Notes under the pieces: model-generated
What the model saw: the letters and a program-made list of their open reading frames with translations, nothing else
What the model was told of the DNA's origin: nothing
The model's database searches: none
Shown here: one piece after another, positions 5,935 through 6,493 of the stretch
Numbering within the stretch: position 1 is the first letter of the stretch
Layout: the number at the start of each line of letters is the position of its first letter
Assembly (NCBI GenBank): GCA_018817865.1
Contig: JAHITG010000161.1
Span: forward strand, 1-6,493
Length of the DNA stretch: 6,493 bases
Source of the DNA: Spirochaetota bacterium
GTDB taxonomy: Bacteria > Spirochaetota > JAHITG01
Direction: 5' to 3'
Position numbers and translations under genes: made by a program

Positions 5935-6423
5935 TTATCTGCTTTTAGTAAATATTTTATTATAGATCGGGAATAATAGCATTGCTGCTATTGCCGTGTA
6001 AAAAGCTTCCGGAAGTGATATTCTAATAATAGATTTATAAAAATTTATCTTATGGACAAATATCACTGTTAATAAAACCTGCAGGAGGCGGTATGTAATG
6101 GAACTTAAAAAGGTAATGATAAAAACTGAAAAAGGCTTCTCTACGAATATCTTGGTCTTGAACAGGTTTAAGACAGCAGATATGGCTGTCATCGTAAACG
6201 AGTTAATTCCCAGTAAAGTATGTGAAATGATATCAATAATGATCCCGCAGAAAAATCCCAGTGATTCAGCATTTACAAAAGTGGATGTTAAACTCCTGAA
6301 AACAATGAAGGTGAGTACAAAATCCGGTTTAACATTTCCTATTTTTAATGTATCAACAAAATTAGATGTTTGAAACAGGATCAGAAAAATCAGTATGATG
6401 TACTGAAGTGATTTTTTTATCAA
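5935..6423 (-). CDS. mreD: Rod shape-determining membrane protein MreD
   Basis: The protein has 162 residues, the usual MreD length, and is almost entirely hydrophobic, with about five or six membrane segments (starting at roughly 6, 34, 56, 97, 110 and 136). MreD is a polytopic inner-membrane component of the elongasome that works with MreC to activate RodA-PBP2. Weak family marks are visible: GNVKPDFVLTFIVF at 29-42 (the G-x-x-PD pattern) and LGFFCGIIIDIISHTLLGIN at 55-74 (the GxxxGxxxDxxxxxxxG pattern). It begins with TTG, with AAGGA 9 nt upstream, and the start overlaps the mreC stop in the tetranucleotide TTGA. No other in-frame start is near. Sequence identity alone is modest because MreD diverges fast; position between mreC and mrdA makes the call secure. 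Confidence 0.92.
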   Translation of the reverse strand: MIKKSLQYIILIFLILFQTSNFVDTLKIGNVKPDFVLTFIVFRSLTSTFVNAESLGFFCGIIIDIISHTLLGINSFTMTAISAVLNLFKTKIFVEKPFSVFIITFLSSITYRLLQVLLTVIFVHKINFYKSIIRISLPEAFYTAIAAMLLFPIYNKIFTKSR

Positions 6424-6493
6424 TTATCTATATCCTTGATAAAATTGATGATATCAAGATCAGGATCTTTTAGTATGACATAGACATCTTCCA
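6420..6493 (-). CDS. mreC: Probable MreC, C-terminal end only (cut by window edge)
   Basis: Only the last 23 codons and the TGA stop (6422-6420) are in the window. The readable end is EDVYVILKDPDLDIINFIKD followed by IDN. This is the only one of the three minus-strand frames open across the stretch, and its stop overlaps the mreD start by 4 nt. MreC is the periplasmic scaffold that links MreB/MreD to PBP2 and normally lies just before mreD. The name rests mainly on that position; the hydrophobic EDVYVIL strand followed by a charged tail is compatible with the end of the MreC beta domain but is too short to prove it. Confidence 0.65.
   Translation of the reverse strand, partial: EDVYVILKDPDLDIINFIKDIDN
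6433..6437 (-). promoter_or_regulatory. Shine-Dalgarno site for the mreD TTG start
   Basis: On the minus strand this reads AAGGA, 9 nt before the TTG at 6423-6421. It lies in the last codons of the upstream gene (the KDI part of its C-terminus). Together with the 4-nt TTGA stop/start overlap it supports a coupled non-ATG start. Confidence 0.55.

Noticed and set aside
6098..6373. Plus-strand open frame of 91 codons inside mreD
   Set aside because: It is the antisense of the mreD membrane segments. It does have AGGAGG-like bases near 6082-6087, but that is 10 nt or more away and the protein is not recognisable.
1..6493. CRISPR array, tRNA, rRNA, insertion sequence or direct repeat
   Set aside because: No spaced repeats, cloverleaf-like sequence or transposase motif found; nearly every base is in a conserved minus-strand gene.

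Overview
The window is a compact, low-GC (about 36 % from sampled lines) stretch of bacterial chromosome. All eight genes lie on the minus strand, so they read from the right end to the left. Family composition and order (mreC-mreD-PBP2-rodA, a CheX-like protein with a Thermotoga/Bacillus-type CheY, a PEGA-domain envelope protein, then ftsY) would suit a Gram-negative-type bacterium, and a spirochaete-like lineage is my best guess. That is inference: there is no rRNA or other taxonomic marker here. I see no mobile element, tRNA, rRNA or CRISPR, and nothing that looks recently acquired.

Right part (6493 to 2724): the distal half of an elongasome (cell-shape) operon. It holds the last codons of a probable mreC, then mreD, a PBP2-type transpeptidase (mrdA) and rodA. 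The genes are packed by a 4-nt overlap (mreC/mreD), a 3-nt gap (mreD/mrdA) and an overlap of 26 nt (mrdA/rodA, or 53 nt if an upstream ATG is used). MreC, MreD, PBP2 and RodA act together with MreB: RodA polymerises lipid II into glycan strands and PBP2 crosslinks them along the lateral wall. Two deviations stand out: PBP2 has KTS where nearly all relatives have KTG or KSG, and RodA carries about 60-70 extra residues with two additional hydrophobic segments.

Middle (2723 to 2658): a 66-bp AT-rich gap with no visible terminator hairpin. It contains a consensus TTGACA -35 box placed so that transcription would start almost at the ATG of the next gene, which has no Shine-Dalgarno sequence.

Left part (2657 to 1): a second tight gene group, a CheX-like protein, CheY, a secreted/membrane PEGA-domain protein, then the 5' third of ftsY. 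The CheY is canonical, but the CheX-like partner has serine where CheX/CheC phosphatases have their catalytic glutamate. Its role may therefore be binding rather than hydrolysis. The pair sits beside cell-wall and protein-targeting genes and not beside cheA or cheW, so a non-classical output is possible but unproven.

Across the whole window the tetranucleotide GATC is strongly over-represented (about 75 by hand count against roughly 22 expected from base composition), most densely in rodA.
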